From: Heterobilharzia americana
Taxonomy: Eukaryota; Platyhelminthes; Trematoda; Strigeidida; Schistosomatidae
Reading direction: 5' to 3'
Assembly: GCA_944470555.2 (NCBI GenBank)
Contig: OX104132.1
Coordinates: 19,229,755-19,293,754, forward strand
DNA: 64,000 bases
Shown piece by piece: positions 11,146 to 23,380 of the stretch (position 1 is the first letter of the stretch; the number at the start of each line of letters is the position of its first letter). The position numbers were made by a program, and so were the translations under genes. A model generated the notes under the pieces. It worked only from the letters and a program-made list of their open reading frames with translations. It had not been told where the DNA came from and did no database searches.

Positions 11146-12904
11146 TGATGAGTATGAATTATGCAAGACTATAGTTAATAGCGATCATCTTGAATCAAAG
11201 ACATATTGGACAATTTTATTTGCCTATATGTATTACCTCTCCAGTCAACAGCGTTTGATCAACTAAAAATGTTTTTGGCGGTTAATTTACTTACACAAGT
11301 TAATATTGACCAATCATATTGTTGACTAGCTATACCCACAAACAAAGGCGTCTATGAGGAGTTTATATGAAATAACCAACGATGAAGCCATTAATCTACT
11401 TTAATTTATCTCTGTTCCATAATATATAAACTAACTGAAGTAGGAATTAGAATGCTTTCAAGAATTTGCTGATTCTGTTTTTCTTCCCGTTTACTTTATA
11501 TGTTCAGTATAGCGTGTAAAAATGATTAATAACACATAACTGTGACTGACTATTCTACTAGGGATTGTACTTCGAATTTTTCAAAGTTTACTTTAACTCT
11601 CATCCGTTTAGCTTCTGTTTTTTTTTGTGGATTATTTTAAGTGTAAACGAAAGCCAAATAGCATTAAGAAAAAGAAATTATGATTGGTGACTAATATTGC
11701 CTTTGTTATGAAAATCATGTTATACAACCTGATCCTCATTTTATCGTCTACTTGCCTTCTTTTTGTACATAAAGACATTTGTGTAATTCCATATCTGCTG
11801 TAATCAAGGCAATCTTTAGATCGAGTGCTTAGAATCATGACAGAGATTTATAGGACATTCAGTAAGAATGGTGCAAGGTGATAATGAATAACCCCAACAG
11901 CAATAATCTACAACTTCCTTATGAAAGATTAAAAAGCACACTAAAAAAAGCATCTTAATCATTTGTGTTCGAGCCTATTGTCAGATGTGGCTGACTGGTT
12001 TGAAGAGTTGACGTTCAACCAATCACCTACTGAGGTTTGAGCAGTTGGCAGTGTCACTAGCCTTCATACAACGGGTGTGGCTCATTGCCTACTGCACCAG
12101 TATACACAGGGTTGCTGAGTGCTTTTCACTTCTCTTGGCAGAATGCCAAAGTAAACTCTTTATACAAAACTAACCTATTCAGACTACTTATGCCATCAGC
12201 TGACCTATGTGAACCAGTACACCGTAAACTGAATGTAATACGAGTATATATGGTCCATATTACTACTACTGAAGATCACAACTTCCTGGCTTGACAAGTA
12301 GTCTGTAAGAGAAACTTTGTTGACATCAAAACTGGGTAGTTAAAAAGGCTGCTACATCTTGGAAATATCGATGTATTTTCATTTAGAAGCTCAAACACTT
12401 TAGACAGCGTTGTATGATATTCTGTTACAGTGACTGCAGTATATTTAGTACTGATCAAGTTGTATTTTTTATTACTACTCACTATAGCCAGAAGATTTTA
12501 TCAGTCAGACCTAGATAAATAATGGTGTTTCATATCTTTTAGGTGCCAGCTCCTTACACACCTTATGGTAAATATTAGATTTCATCTTTTCATCTGATTT
12601 CTGTTGAAATTCATCATGGGATTATGCAGCATAGTTTCACATAATTTCATTATTCTTACCGAGGACTAAGTTTTGAAAACCCACACACTGTTTCGTGTGT
12701 CATTGACTCAGTCAATAGGATACAGAAAGTCTTAGTATAAACTAATTATCCTTTCATATTGAGTGGTGTTATTCTAAAGCAATATATGTAGTGAAATTTG
12801 TTGCGCACCGACCAACAAAAATGACTAAAAGCAGAGTATTCTCAGGTATATATGTGTATATCAGTTTAGTGCAAATTTCATTCCGAATCAAGTATTCTGA
12901 TTTA
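11146..12904. other. Non-coding stretch
   Basis: Several short open frames occur (for example 12085-12294) but none shows a recognisable domain or splice context. Confidence 0.3.
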
Positions 12905-13046
12905 TATACTGAACTTGTAAGGGTGTGAATGGCTAATGGCCTGACTCAGTCTCAAACGAGCGAAACGGCTGTTCAATGTTTAGACCACCCTGAGCAATTC
13001 ATGGAAGTCTGCGTATTAACCTGAGGAGTTTATTACTCATGTTACT
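12905..13046 (+). repeat. Family-D repeat 3' part
   Basis: It carries CGAGCGAAACGGCTGTTCAATG and GTTTAGACCACCCTGAGC, matching the 3' half of the hammerhead-like block at 44624-44660. The 5' core half is degraded (CCTGACTCAG). The copy runs directly into the (TAG)n tract. Confidence 0.5.

Positions 13047-13120
<74 letters not shown>
13047..13120. repeat. (TAG)n microsatellite
   Basis: About 24 perfect TAG units directly abut the family-D copy, so it may be that element's simple-sequence tail. Confidence 0.95.
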
Positions 13121-13889
13121 CAACCTATGTTTTTCTTCTAAGGACTATAAAGGAAAGTGAATAACTTGGTAGTGTAGTTCGTTACTTCGAAAGTGGTGGT
13201 CACTGGCTTGAAGATCAAAAGTATGAAGGCAATCTTTGTGATGAATCCAAAAACATAAACCTTAAAACCAGAGCGTCTTATCGGCTTCAGATATCAAATA
13301 CCAGATAGAGTGCACCATACTATCAAGGTAAATCGCTTAACAGATAGTACTATTCATTCTATCGATCGATTTTTAATGGAACGTAAAACAGACAACTGCA
13401 GTCAATAACATCAGGTAGCCGATTCGTCTGTCGACGACAGTTAGTGTGATTGCTAATATGTGAACTTTTTGATACACTTCATTTACTGATCCTTAATACG
13501 AGACAAAACGGGACTATAGCAGAAGTGATGTTCCAATAGAACGAACATTTTTTAACTCATTTGTGCTTAACCAAACTGTTGTTTAATTATCTGAACAATT
13601 CAGCATATATTCATGAAGTGAATTCCCTATCCAGCGTAAGTATCATCAACTTTACTGGAAACTTGTTGGTAGCCACGATATTCGTAGTGTAAAGAGCTTA
13701 TGACTATCTTAAATAACTTTCGGACTATGATGAATACTTGTTAGTCAGGCTGTGAATGTTCAGAGTGAATTGTTCTCTGAGCTAGGGTTCTAGTTATCCA
13801 TTGAAAAACTTTCGAACCACGAATAAAGTTTAGCCACTCATTTATATTTTCTCTGTAGAAATTAAAACCAGTGAGATATACCACCATCT
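13121..13889. other. Non-coding stretch
   Basis: Nothing was recognised. Confidence 0.3.
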
Positions 13890-14366
13890 ATGGGTATACT
13901 TCACAGTATTCCTTTCTGTCCTGTTGTACGGCTGAGGCATGGGAGTCTCAGTATTAGATATGAAGCGGCTACAAGTTTTTGATCACAGACGTCTTTGTAG
14001 CATTCCTCGTGTGTGGTAAAATCCCTGTGTGAGGAATGTTGAGCTAAGGTGAAGGGTACTAGGCAAGACAGGTTAGTCGACTGATGGGGCTGTGAATACT
14101 CATCGACTGAGATCGCTTGGACATGTATAGTACATGCCAAGCCATCACCTGCCTCGTTATGCAATGCTAGAGGAAGTTGAATTAGGTTGAAAGCGGGTTC
14201 AGAGAGGCCAGATGACGACTTGGCACCACTCGATGAAGTCCCTGACTGTTGTTCTGAGCCGTCTGAGGTTAATATAGACTACCTGAGTGGGGTTGCTGAG
14301 ATGATAGGAATAATTGATTGAGGACTCTTGACTGAGAATCATTCTCAGTGGCAGCACTGATGACGA
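13890..14366 (+). pseudogene. 5'-truncated RTE-like retrotransposon 3' end
   Basis: With frame changes the plus strand reads VFLSVLLYG, then LDMKRLQVFDHRRLCSI, a YMPSHHLPRYAMLEEVELG block and TTWHHSMKSLTVVLSRLR. These are the blocks in the C-terminal part of RTE polyproteins and line up with 38540-38955. Several stops and indels are present. The 3' end is TGATGACGAT, a decayed form of the TGA-type tail of the 37711 copy. It is dead and lacks the RT catalytic core. Confidence 0.75.
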
Positions 14367-15340
14367 TACCAACCGGGAACCACAGTTAAAGATCTTGAGT
14401 TTAACTAATCATGTTCAGTACCAATAAGACATTAGAAGGCTTGTAATACAGAGATTATTTTTGTTCGCCTCCTACCACTATTTTCCATTATGTTGACTGG
14501 ATATTATAGATGACGAAATATCCTGTTTAAATTTTTACAAAAATAATAGTTTCCTTCCACTCACTTGTTTGCGAAATTATGAGAAACCAATATGTATCGT
14601 TTATTGATTTTAACTAGTTTACCTTAATATTCCAGTTGGTTTTCTACCATTTCATGCTAGACTGACCAAACTTAAAAGAATGTCAACGACATTAATATAT
14701 TTGAAACGCATACACATAACCGTACAATTAAGCGTTTGTTTAAATCAAACAAGTAAAAAGCTGGTAGCAAGACTTGTTTCTCTTTCTATTTTAACACTAA
14801 ATGAGACATAAATGTGAAAATGGATAAGAAGGAAAAGAAATATGCAACAATGAAAAGCCGAAAATGTTAATGATTTTATTTTACCTTAGACGAAAATGTT
14901 AAAGAAACATCAAACTAATTCTGACGTTTTAGCTTCGCTTTTCACTGTCTTAACTGATTGTACTTATGTACTTACGTACACTGTCAAGTTCTAATTAATT
15001 ATGGTCATTTTTCGTTGTATATTCAACTGAAGTAAAATCTGACAGTTAACATGTTCATTTAATTTAGTAAACATGTTGATTTTTGCCGGTTTTTTCCTTT
15101 AATAGTATTTTACTTCTTGACAAAATTATCACTTTATTCATTGGTCCAAATACTTTGAAGTTTCTCTTTTGTAGTTTAAGCAAAATTCAAGAAAGAAACT
15201 ATAAATAAATTAGATGTGTTACATAAATGAAATGCCTTCACATTTAAAAAGTGCGCTCATAATTTCCTTGAGGTTTTCGGCAACCTGATTGGTTTACATG
15301 ATCAACCAATTAAAAGACTATACAGACACACTTCACTAAG
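14367..15340. other. Non-coding AT-rich stretch
   Basis: Nothing was recognised. Confidence 0.3.
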
Positions 15341-15344
15341 TAAA

Positions 15345-15525
15345 AACACAAAACGGAAATCCTGAAGGTCCTGAGTTCGACCCCTAGCCAGGTCGTGGGT
15401 GCGTACTGCTGAGGAGTCCCATACTAGGACGAAACAGCTGTCCAGTGCTCTCAGATTTTCAATGGTTCCCCAACTGATGTCAGTCCATGATGAATACTAC
15501 TTCTAGATTAAAAATCCCCATTCAT
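15345..15525 (+). repeat. Family-B SINE 3' half with intact hammerhead core
   Basis: A box-B-like GAGTTCGACCCC at 15373 precedes GGTCGTGGGTGC and the ribozyme block, followed by the family tail (CAACTGATGTCAGTCCATGATG). The head and box A are missing or decayed. Confidence 0.75.
15403..15448 (+). ncRNA. Hammerhead-type ribozyme, family B
   Basis: Core C3-A9 is CTGAGGA (15409-15415). Stem II is GTCC/GGAC (15416-15419 with 15427-15430) with a 7-nt loop. GAAA is at 15431-15434. The short stem III is AC/GT around AGCT, the cleavage triplet is GTC ending 15442, and stem I is GTACTG/CAGTGC with one G-U pair. All invariant positions are present. The weak two-pair stem III resembles that of Smα, which is known to work best as a dimer. 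Activity is inferred and untested. Confidence 0.7.
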
Positions 15526-16154
15526 CTCAAAAATACATTACAAAACGGGAATGTAATTCTTACTGTATGCACATGGTGACAGTTGTATTCGTAATGTTAT
15601 ACATTAGGTGATATCGAGTTCAAAAGTTGTTATTTATATGACAACAATAATGTACTCATAAGAAACATATCAACTCTGCATTATGAAAAGGGTAAACTGT
15701 TCCTCAATACAATCAAATTTCCGAATTTCAGTCTTAATTGCATGAAAATTCGAGATCTGAAAGTATCCCTTTACTTGATACTAACCTTAAAAAAGTGTTA
15801 GAAATGAAAAAAATGCATTCAATGGGACTCACCAGCTGAACAGCCTGCTTAAATAATACTCTCAAAATAGTATGGAGACACATTATTTGTGTCTAGCTCC
15901 TAAGATTAGAGCTAAATATCCGAAGTTATTTACTTAAATACTTGTGGTTTCCCTCTTTTTGTCTTACTGGATCGAATTGATTGCTCTGTGTTAGCACACC
16001 AACTCCCTGAATGGATGCTTAATCACTTACTGCTTACAGTTTCAGCTTCACTATCAGTTACTGCATAAGGATAAGCAGCAGAAGTCATGATGTAGGCTTC
16101 TTTGTGTTAAGGGACTTGTCAGGTGGACTTACTCAGATCCCGCTGGCATGATTT
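15526..16154. other. Non-coding stretch
   Basis: Nothing firm was seen. Confidence 0.3.
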
Positions 16155-16325
16155 TGAAATGGTGGAGAATAGTTGTAGCTCAAGTGGATGGCCTTGGTTG
16201 TATTGTGTTCTCTGAGGTGAATTGTTTAGTCGCGGAGCTTTCATCGTCTTTCTGACGACATCTTCAGTACTAATTTCACTGTGAAGTTAATGCCAATACT
16301 CAGATCCCATCTAACCGTGATGTTG
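16155..16325 (-). repeat. Solo PLE terminal repeat with hammerhead-like core
   Basis: It carries GGTTGTATTGTGTTCTCTGAG and CGCGGAGCTTTCATCGTC, as in the left arm at 7783. On the minus strand the block at about 16230-16272 has the unmutated core CTGAAGA, a GTCGTC/GACGAT stem II (one unpaired U next to A9), GAAA, and a CTC cleavage triplet. Stem I pairs poorly. No coding sequence remains. Confidence 0.55.
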
Positions 16326-17004
16326 TTATTGAGATGGAAAACCGACCGTCATTACTTCCACTGATTAAGCATAATACGCTAGTTCAGAATGGTCATCAGT
16401 TCTCACTGGTGAATCCACCACGAGGTGGAATGTAGGGAAATCCAAATGATGAATCTCAAACATCATGACTCGAACATTTTGGATTCTACCAATAGGCACC
16501 ACTAATTAAGTAATGTCAAAAAATGAAACTCAGAGGTAGTCTGATGCCACTGTCCAAGGAGGTCAGATGTCGATAGAGCCAAATCATTTCGACTTAGACT
16601 ATCAACAAGAAATGACTGTTATTAATGAACAGCAACTGATATTGTTTACGAAAGATGTGTACCTCATGACTCAGTACTCTATTTGAAAATGCTATGGCAT
16701 TTAAAGCGATGAGCGCTGAGTTACAATTCCAATGAGAACACCATCCACTTACGAGAATGTATGTTCCGGATTAGGTTATACAGTCAACCGAGTTTCTCTT
16801 GAATCCACCATCAAGCAGATTACACATAATATCTCAAATGCATGAGGTGTCACACCATTTCTCAAACAGTTAACCAGCATAAATGAATTAGTCATTTGAG
16901 AGCAACCAATTTTATCTTGTTTAATTCTCAATGAAGATCAGATCCAAACGATCATTTGCATTTGACCACCAAGCTAGGAGTCTCAAAGTTGCAGTACACT
17001 TTGA
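16326..17004. other. Non-coding stretch, possible Smα decay product
   Basis: The part around 16735-16790 (CAATGAGAACACCATCCAC, then ACGAGAATGTATGTTCCGGAT) faintly resembles Smα. Nothing else was recognised. Confidence 0.25.
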
Positions 17005-18471
17005 CTGATATCAGTTGGTCGAAGGCAGTTAGCTGCAAGCCATGAACCACCTAGGTTTCCTGTTCGTTGGCACTCATGAGCAAGCGTATCTGCAAACTCG
17101 AAGGAGCTGATGTGTCTTTGGATATCTGAACGCGCATCACCTACTGCTGTAGTCAGTGACCTTACCAGGGTATTGAGTACAGTAAAGAAAATTTACCTCC
17201 ACCTCAACTTCATCGACTTTGAAAAGACCTTCGATAGCGTCGACTGAGAAGTAATTTGGCAGGCAACTGCTTCAACACCACGGCTTTAGTGTCACAAATC
17301 TTTATCAATCTCATTCAACAGTTATATGAAGACGCCATATACCAAGTCATCCACAATGGAAAGCTCAAATACGCCTTCGAGGTTAAGACAGAAGTAAGAT
17401 AAGGTTGTCTACTATCACCCATGATCTTCCCGATTGTGGTCAACTGGACTGGATCATGCAACAAACAGTGGGGTGCGAGAAGATGGGATACGCTGTTCGG
17501 TCGATGAAAAGATCCTAGAAGATTTGGATTTCACCAACGATGATGACTCATATGTCTAGTGTTGCACAGACTCGAACATCTACAGGCAAAATCTAACAAG
17601 TTGACACAAGAGGCGAGGCAGCGAAAACGGGACTCCAAGTAGATGTAGGGAAGACGGAGGTGATGAAGATACCCAACCAACCCCACCACCACCACCACCA
17701 CCACCGCCAACAACAACAACAACAACAACAAGCACCAATCACCATCAACGGGAGAAACCTAAAGGAAGTAGTCTCTGTCACCTACCTAGGCTAGGCAGGC
17801 AGCATCGTTTCAACTACAGGCGGCACAGGCACAGATGAGGATGTCAGAGCAGACAGGATCGGAAAGACAGTAAGACAGGCCTTCCCGCATTAATCTGAAA
17901 TCAGTGTGGAGATCTACTGCACTCTGCTCAGCACAAAGAACAAGATCCGAATTTTCAACACCAATTCAGTCAAGTCAGTACTTCTATATGATGGTTGAGA
18001 GACTTGACGGCGCGTTACGAAAAGCATTTCCAACAAACCACAGACATTCATCAACAGCTGCCGCCTACGCTCACTCGATACTGACACTGAAGATCATATG
18101 CATGTCCAGAATGATAAGAATAAGCAACAAGGAACTCTGGCTGGGTGGCTGGCATGCAACCAACCAACCAGGAACCCATCGCTCAACAGATATGTAGAAG
18201 AGAGTGGAGATGGATCGGCGTACACTGAGGAAACCGTTAGGAGAAATCTCGCGTCAGGCCATGCCCTTGAGTGGGATGCAAAGGGGAAACGACGAGTTGG
18301 GCGTCCGAGGTGAGGGTGGGTGACATGGGGGAGATCATGTGAGGAAGAAATGAAAGGTTGTGGGCAGTGGTGTTGTCAGGTTGAAAAGACTGTAGAGAAC
18401 ATAGTGCAATGGAGGCGTGCTACTGAATCCCTATGTTCAACTAGGAATCCAAGGGAAAAAAATAATATAGT
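17005..18471 (+). mobile_element. RTE-like non-LTR retrotransposon copy A1, 5'-truncated
   Basis: From 17209 the reading is FIDFEKTFDSVD, the RT motif-A region with an internal stop after SVD. It continues with a GCL.SPMI.. motif-B' block, LDFTNDDD at the catalytic box (17522-17550), a (CAC)n(CAA)n linker at 17682-17730, RIGKTVRQ, FNTNSVKSVLLY-type and KWRWIGV.T.R blocks, and GVGRPR near 18295. It ends TCAACTAGGAATCCAAGGG plus a short A/T tail. There are many stops and frameshifts. It is about 98 percent identical to A3 over the region checked (17820-18270). The segment 17005-17195 is a separate-looking repeat unit also found before A2. Confidence 0.85.
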
Positions 18472-18589
18472 ACTAGTTCAAGTAATTCAGGATAGACTCA
18501 GGGTCACATCCATTATTTTCTGAACATACAATTCTAAGTGTTTTTCTGAATAATCCAGAGTACATCTTTGGATTGGAGTTATGTGAAAC

Positions 18590-18705
18590 AATTCTGTCTA
18601 CTGCTGAGGAGTCCCATACTAGGGCCAAACCACTGTACGCTACTCGCAAGTTTTCAATAGTTCTTCAATTGATAACAGTCCGTGATTAATATTGCCTTAA
18701 AAGTG
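18590..18705 (+). repeat. Family-B SINE fragment
   Basis: It contains CTACTGCTGAGGAGTCCCAT with an intact left core, but the right side reads GGGCCAAACC instead of GGACGAAACA, so the ribozyme is broken. The tail CAATTGATAACAGTCCGTGAT follows. Confidence 0.65.
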
Positions 18706-20219
18706 AAAAATAGTCATCTGAATTCATACTATGGACAGTCATCAATGAATGCTTTGCTATAGATGATGCTGGATTTGTATTCATGATAAATTCTTTGAAA
18801 AGAGTCCTCTTCGCTGAATATCTTGTTTATAGTAAACTTAACCGAATTCCAACCTTCACTTGCTGAAACTTGGAGAAGAAATGTCCCTGAAGTGAAATGA
18901 AGAGAAGTGGTGTAGAAATTGCGTTCGATAGACAATCCAAGTCGTTGAGGTGTCGACTACATGATGATTAAGTGTACATTATTTCCCCTTGCCTTTTTTT
19001 ATCCTTAATAGATCAAACTTGTAAAAGGCTGCTAACCATCGATCGTTATTCTAGTCGGAATATCCTTAGAGAAACGAATTAACGCTTATCTTTCTGATAC
19101 ACTTATAGATACGTAAGAATTCATGAATTCAGTTGTAAGTGATACTCAATGGTCATATGTCTACTTTTGAATGAGGTATGAGTTGGATAAAAATGCTTTT
19201 TTCATCTGGGTAGGTTTGGATAAGAAAAATGCTTCACGTTTTGCTGAGCTCTCGAAAAGTCAACTGTAGTACACGCCAAATGAATACACTCAGAACTTTC
19301 CTCAACTGTAGTCATACCATCCTGGTGATATACACTAATCTATTGAAAAATCTCTGAAAATCTTCCTTTGAGTAAACTGAAACTGAATACAACTTATCTC
19401 TATCATTTATATTTTTCAGATTCTTTGTGTTTAACTCCGCCTATTTACTTCATCTTCAAATTTCATTTATATTGGTTTTAGATATTTACTTTGAACCATG
19501 TTTTAAAAAGCTGTAACTGAAATGTACTCAAATATGAACTTCAAATGATTTTCAGGCATCAATTTCCGTCGTGTAGACATGTTACTTTCCATGGATTTCT
19601 GACTGAATTTATTTTCTTCAGACTGTTTTCATTGAGACGTACACACATATTATTTCAGATTCAGTTATTCCAATTTACTGATTAGTAGAGGTATGTTGCG
19701 TTAATGCATCTATATCACGGTTCTTGTTCTGTGTTGAGAATGCCATCTGTAAGTAGGTGTAACCTATTTGTAAGATTTCAGCAATGAAATTCTCATATTA
19801 CTGATAGATAGTGGCTAACTAAAGAATCCAGGATGTGATTTCCCTCCTGATAGGAAGCAGCCTAAATTAAAATCAGTATTCTAAGTTATCAGCCGTCAAG
19901 GTAGAAGTTTTGGGATTACAATCTTGTTTCATGTAACTGTATGAGTGGGGAAAACCTCATTGGGCAATTTCGTCCTTCATCTGACCAGTGAAAATAAGTA
20001 TCCAACTCCTGACCTAGTGATTTTATTTTCCGAGGAAAACCATTTATAAATGATATGGTATTTTGTTTCGCTACAATCACAGGCCGGTTTTTGTCCTCTG
20101 ATTTTTGCGGCTCAGTGGAGTATTAGGTCTGAAGGAGAAGAGTCGTTATTCGTACTCAGTCCAAGCATCTTATTACATTGGTGATGTTCCTTGTATTTCG
20201 TATTATTCTATCAGTCACT
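18706..20219. other. Non-coding stretch
   Basis: No gene or confident repeat was found. Confidence 0.3.
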
Positions 20220-20300
20220 TCCACTCCATCACTTTACGTCCCATTTGGGACTCATCAACTGGGTGTACCTGCCTTCCAGTGAATGGTATTGCTCCCGCTA
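20220..20300 (-). repeat. Smα hammerhead segment, minus copy of an inverted pair
   Basis: The minus strand reads GGTACACCCAGTTGATGAGT then CCCAAATGGGACGTAAAG. C3 is T and GAAA is GTAA, so it is dead. A plus-strand Smα copy follows at 20455. Confidence 0.6.
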
Positions 20301-20454
20301 AATGATGAGCTGAGAACAAATCGTTTCAAATGCCACAGAGTTATCTCACGGTGGAGATTTATACGTTGTAACATCAAAAGTAATGATACACCCGTCGCAC
20401 AAGGAGTGGTTATTTTGAAAAAGTGACCTAGTAGATAAGTCTATACCTTTCCAA

Positions 20455-20670
20455 GCGATTTGTTCTGAGTTTGAGCCTTGGTGGGAACAACATGACTCAC
20501 TGAAAGGCAGACACATCAGTCTGATGAGTCCAAAGTGGAACAATGCGAGCGTTCTAGATTTCATTGCTTGCCACCATCCATCAATAACATTAAAAGTGAA
20601 AATGCCCAGCAATATCGAGGCATCCACATAGGAGCCAGTATGTCATTAGCAGTCAATCAGTTCAGTCTAA
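20455..20670 (+). repeat. Smα-type SINE, plus copy of an inverted pair
   Basis: It carries CTTGGTGGGAACAACATG, then AGTCTGATGAGTCCAAAGTG with an intact left core but a lost GAAA (GGAACAATGCGAGCG), TTCTAGATTTCATTGCTTGCC, and the common tail GCAATATCGAGGCATCCACA. Confidence 0.65.
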
Positions 20671-20974
20671 CTAACGACTAAGGATTACTAGCTCTATTAT
20701 AAAAAAAATGAAACTTTCGTGCTACAAACTGTGACCTATTCAATACAATGAACAGTGTAGAGAAATCAAACAGAAATAGAGCAGGACATATACCAACGAA
20801 TAGCGTGAGAAGTTTTGAACTAGTCCAGCTAATTCATAGTGTATTTTGATTCAGTAAAGTAAAGGTGGTCTGTACAAAGATCACTTTTGATATAATGATG
20901 AGCATAGTCCTAGATAAGCGAGACAGCTTTTTGGCGTTATCAAGTACCACTCACTGGTTAGACTGGCTTGCAGC

Positions 20975-22396
20975 TTTCATGGATGTTAGTTAGTTAGAGG
21001 CAATTGGCAATAAGCCCTACTCAACCTAGGTTTCGTCCTTGTTTGCACTCGTCAACAAGGTGTGTCTGTACCTTCGAGGGAACTGATGTCCTACCTGAGA
21101 TTCAAAAACCACATCAAGCTGTACAGCAACTACTTATACCAGTCAGTCGTCATAGAACAGAGTATAGAATGGCAGACAACTCTACACCTCAACTTCATCG
21201 ACTTTGAGAAGGCCTTTGACAGCGTCGACCGAGAAGTAATTTGAAAACTGCTTCAATACTACGCAATACCGCAAACCTTTATCAGCCTCATTCAACAACT
21301 ATATGAAGACGACACATGCCAGCCAAGTAATTCACAATGGGAAGCTCAGCTCAGTGATGCCTTTGAAGTGAAGTGGAGACAGGAGTGAAACAAGGTTGCC
21401 TACCACCACCCATGATATTCCTGATTGTGGTCGACTGGACTGGATCATACAGCAAACAGTGGGGACCGAGAAGAGGGGGATACGCTGGCTGGACTGCGGA
21501 AAAGAACCTAGAAGATTTGGGTTTCGCCAATGATGACTTGTGTCTGATGTCAAATAAACTTGAAGATCTATAGGTGAAAACTAACAAGCTGGCAGAAGAG
21601 GCAGGGCAGAGCAGCGAGGGGAGACGGGACTTCAGGTGAATATTGAGAAGACAGAGGTAGAGGTGATGAAGATACCTCACCAACAACTCCAACAACAACA
21701 ACAAACTCCAATCACCATCAAAGGAAGTAACCTCCTTCACCTATCTAGGAAGCACTGTTTCAACTACAGGCAGCACAGGCACAGACGAGGATGTCTAAGT
21801 CAGAATCGGAAAGACAGCAAGACAGGCGTTCATCAGCCTGAAACCAGTGTGGAGATCTACCGCACTCAGCATGTGGAACAAGATACGGATTTTCAACACC
21901 AATTCAGTCAAGTCAGTGTTTCTGTATTGTTCAGAGACTTGGCGCGTCACGAAAGGCATTTCCAATAAACTACAGATATTCATCAACAACTGCTTACGCT
22001 GTCTCGCTACTGAAGATCAGATGGCATAGCCAGAAAGAATAAGCGACAAGGAATTCTTGCCGGGCAACGAACCAACCAAGAACCTATCACCCAACAAATA
22101 TGCAGTGGAAGGAAGTGGAGATGGATTGGGCATACAGTGAGAAGGCCGACGGGGGACATCACGCGTCAGGCCAGTTGCTCGAGTGGAACCCAGATGGGAA
22201 GCGATGAGTTGGGTGTCCCAGCTGAGGGTGACATGGAGGAGATGGTGTGAGGAGGAAATGAGAGCTTGTGGGCTGTTGTGGAGCCAGGTTGAAAAGATTT
22301 CGGAGAACAGAGTTCACTGGAGACGTGCTAGTGAAGCCCTATGTTCCATTAGGATCCCAAGGGACTAATAATAATAATAATAATAATAATAGTAAT
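20975..22396 (+). mobile_element. RTE-like retrotransposon copy A2, 5'-truncated
   Basis: A 180-bp unit (GGCAATTGGCAATAAGCCC onward) precedes the RT. From 21192 the copy reads HLNFIDFEKAFDSVDREVI, then LIQQLYEDDTCQPSNSQ, a GVKQGC..P..FLIVVDW block, LGFANDDLCLMSNKLEDL at the catalytic box, IRIFNTNSVKSV, ISNKLQIFINNCLRCLATED and a WRRWCEEEMRACG C-terminus. It ends in CCCAAGGGACTAATAATAAT with an (AAT)n tail to 22396. A frameshifting insertion (GAAGTGAAGTGGAGACAGG near 21366) is shared with A5. Confidence 0.88.
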
Positions 22397-23380
22397 ACCA
22401 GTCAGTAGTAGCTATCATCTGCATCCCTATACTGCTGAGTTAAAAAATAATTTGTAGTAATTAAAACAACCAGAAATAATCTCTATGTGACTGTTAATAT
22501 CCAGTCAGATGTTCAATTGTTTTAAATTATTAGACAGGTGTTTGTTTGATTTGAGTGGTTAACTACCTTTTCTGGTTTTAAGTGATAAATTAACCAACTG
22601 TAATTATGAATGGCACGGTGAAAGAATCTACAAAAAACTAAGTGCAAAGTATTTCTTTACGTTTCATTTTTCTTGGGCACAAATCTAATAAACTTTAGGT
22701 AGTTATCGGGGAACATTGGAAACCATTGTTTAACTAGGATTTCATACCTGTTGCCTTTCATGAGTAGGACATCCATAGAACCTTAAAAGATACTTATATC
22801 TTGCAAAGATTCAAGCTGCTATCACCAAACACTGCAGTCCTAGTGGAGTTACTCTAGTTGCAGTTGCCTTTTGGAAATCCTGTATAGGATAAGTTGGTTG
22901 TCAATTATGTAGGAACTAGTCTCATCTTAGCTACTGCTTGCTGACCAGTGTCGATGAACATGAGATCTGGATTGCACAGGGAGTCTTGCCAATCACTTCT
23001 TGCCAAAATGATACAATTCAAAGGGTCCAGTATCTGATATTTATTCACAGCAAAAGATCTAGGGAACGAAATTGAATAATGGGAGTTGCTGAAGTTCAAT
23101 AGTGTAGTGAGAAGGTTACTATTCTTATCAAAACAAATGAAATTACTAGCTATGTAATACAGCCGACTCACTAATACATCTAATACTCATGCTGCATAGG
23201 TTTAAAGTTGTGCTTCAGTCACCCATAGCATAAAACTTTATGCACTATCGAGTACATTTATAACAGTTCGACAACTGCAAAATGTATATAAGTACTGGAG
23301 CGAATAAAATTGAAAATTCAGTGCTTAGGTTAAATGGGTTCTCTCAAAAAGTGAGCAAATTTATTTTAATTTGCATCTTC
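22397..23380. other. Non-coding stretch
   Basis: Nothing was recognised. Confidence 0.3.

Noticed and set aside
13047..13120. CRISPR-like array
   Set aside because: The repeats are 3-bp units without spacers, so this is a microsatellite.
17531..17781. Valine/cysteine-rich open frames on the minus strand
   Set aside because: They come from the (CAC)n(CAA)n linker of A1 read backwards.
18098..18313. Intact small gene encoding a 71-residue protein
   Set aside because: It is the C-terminal block of RT copy A1 (ending GRPR) and recurs inverted in A3.
21004..22368. Several separate small genes on both strands
   Set aside because: All are pieces, or opposite-strand shadows, of the single frameshifted RT copy A2.
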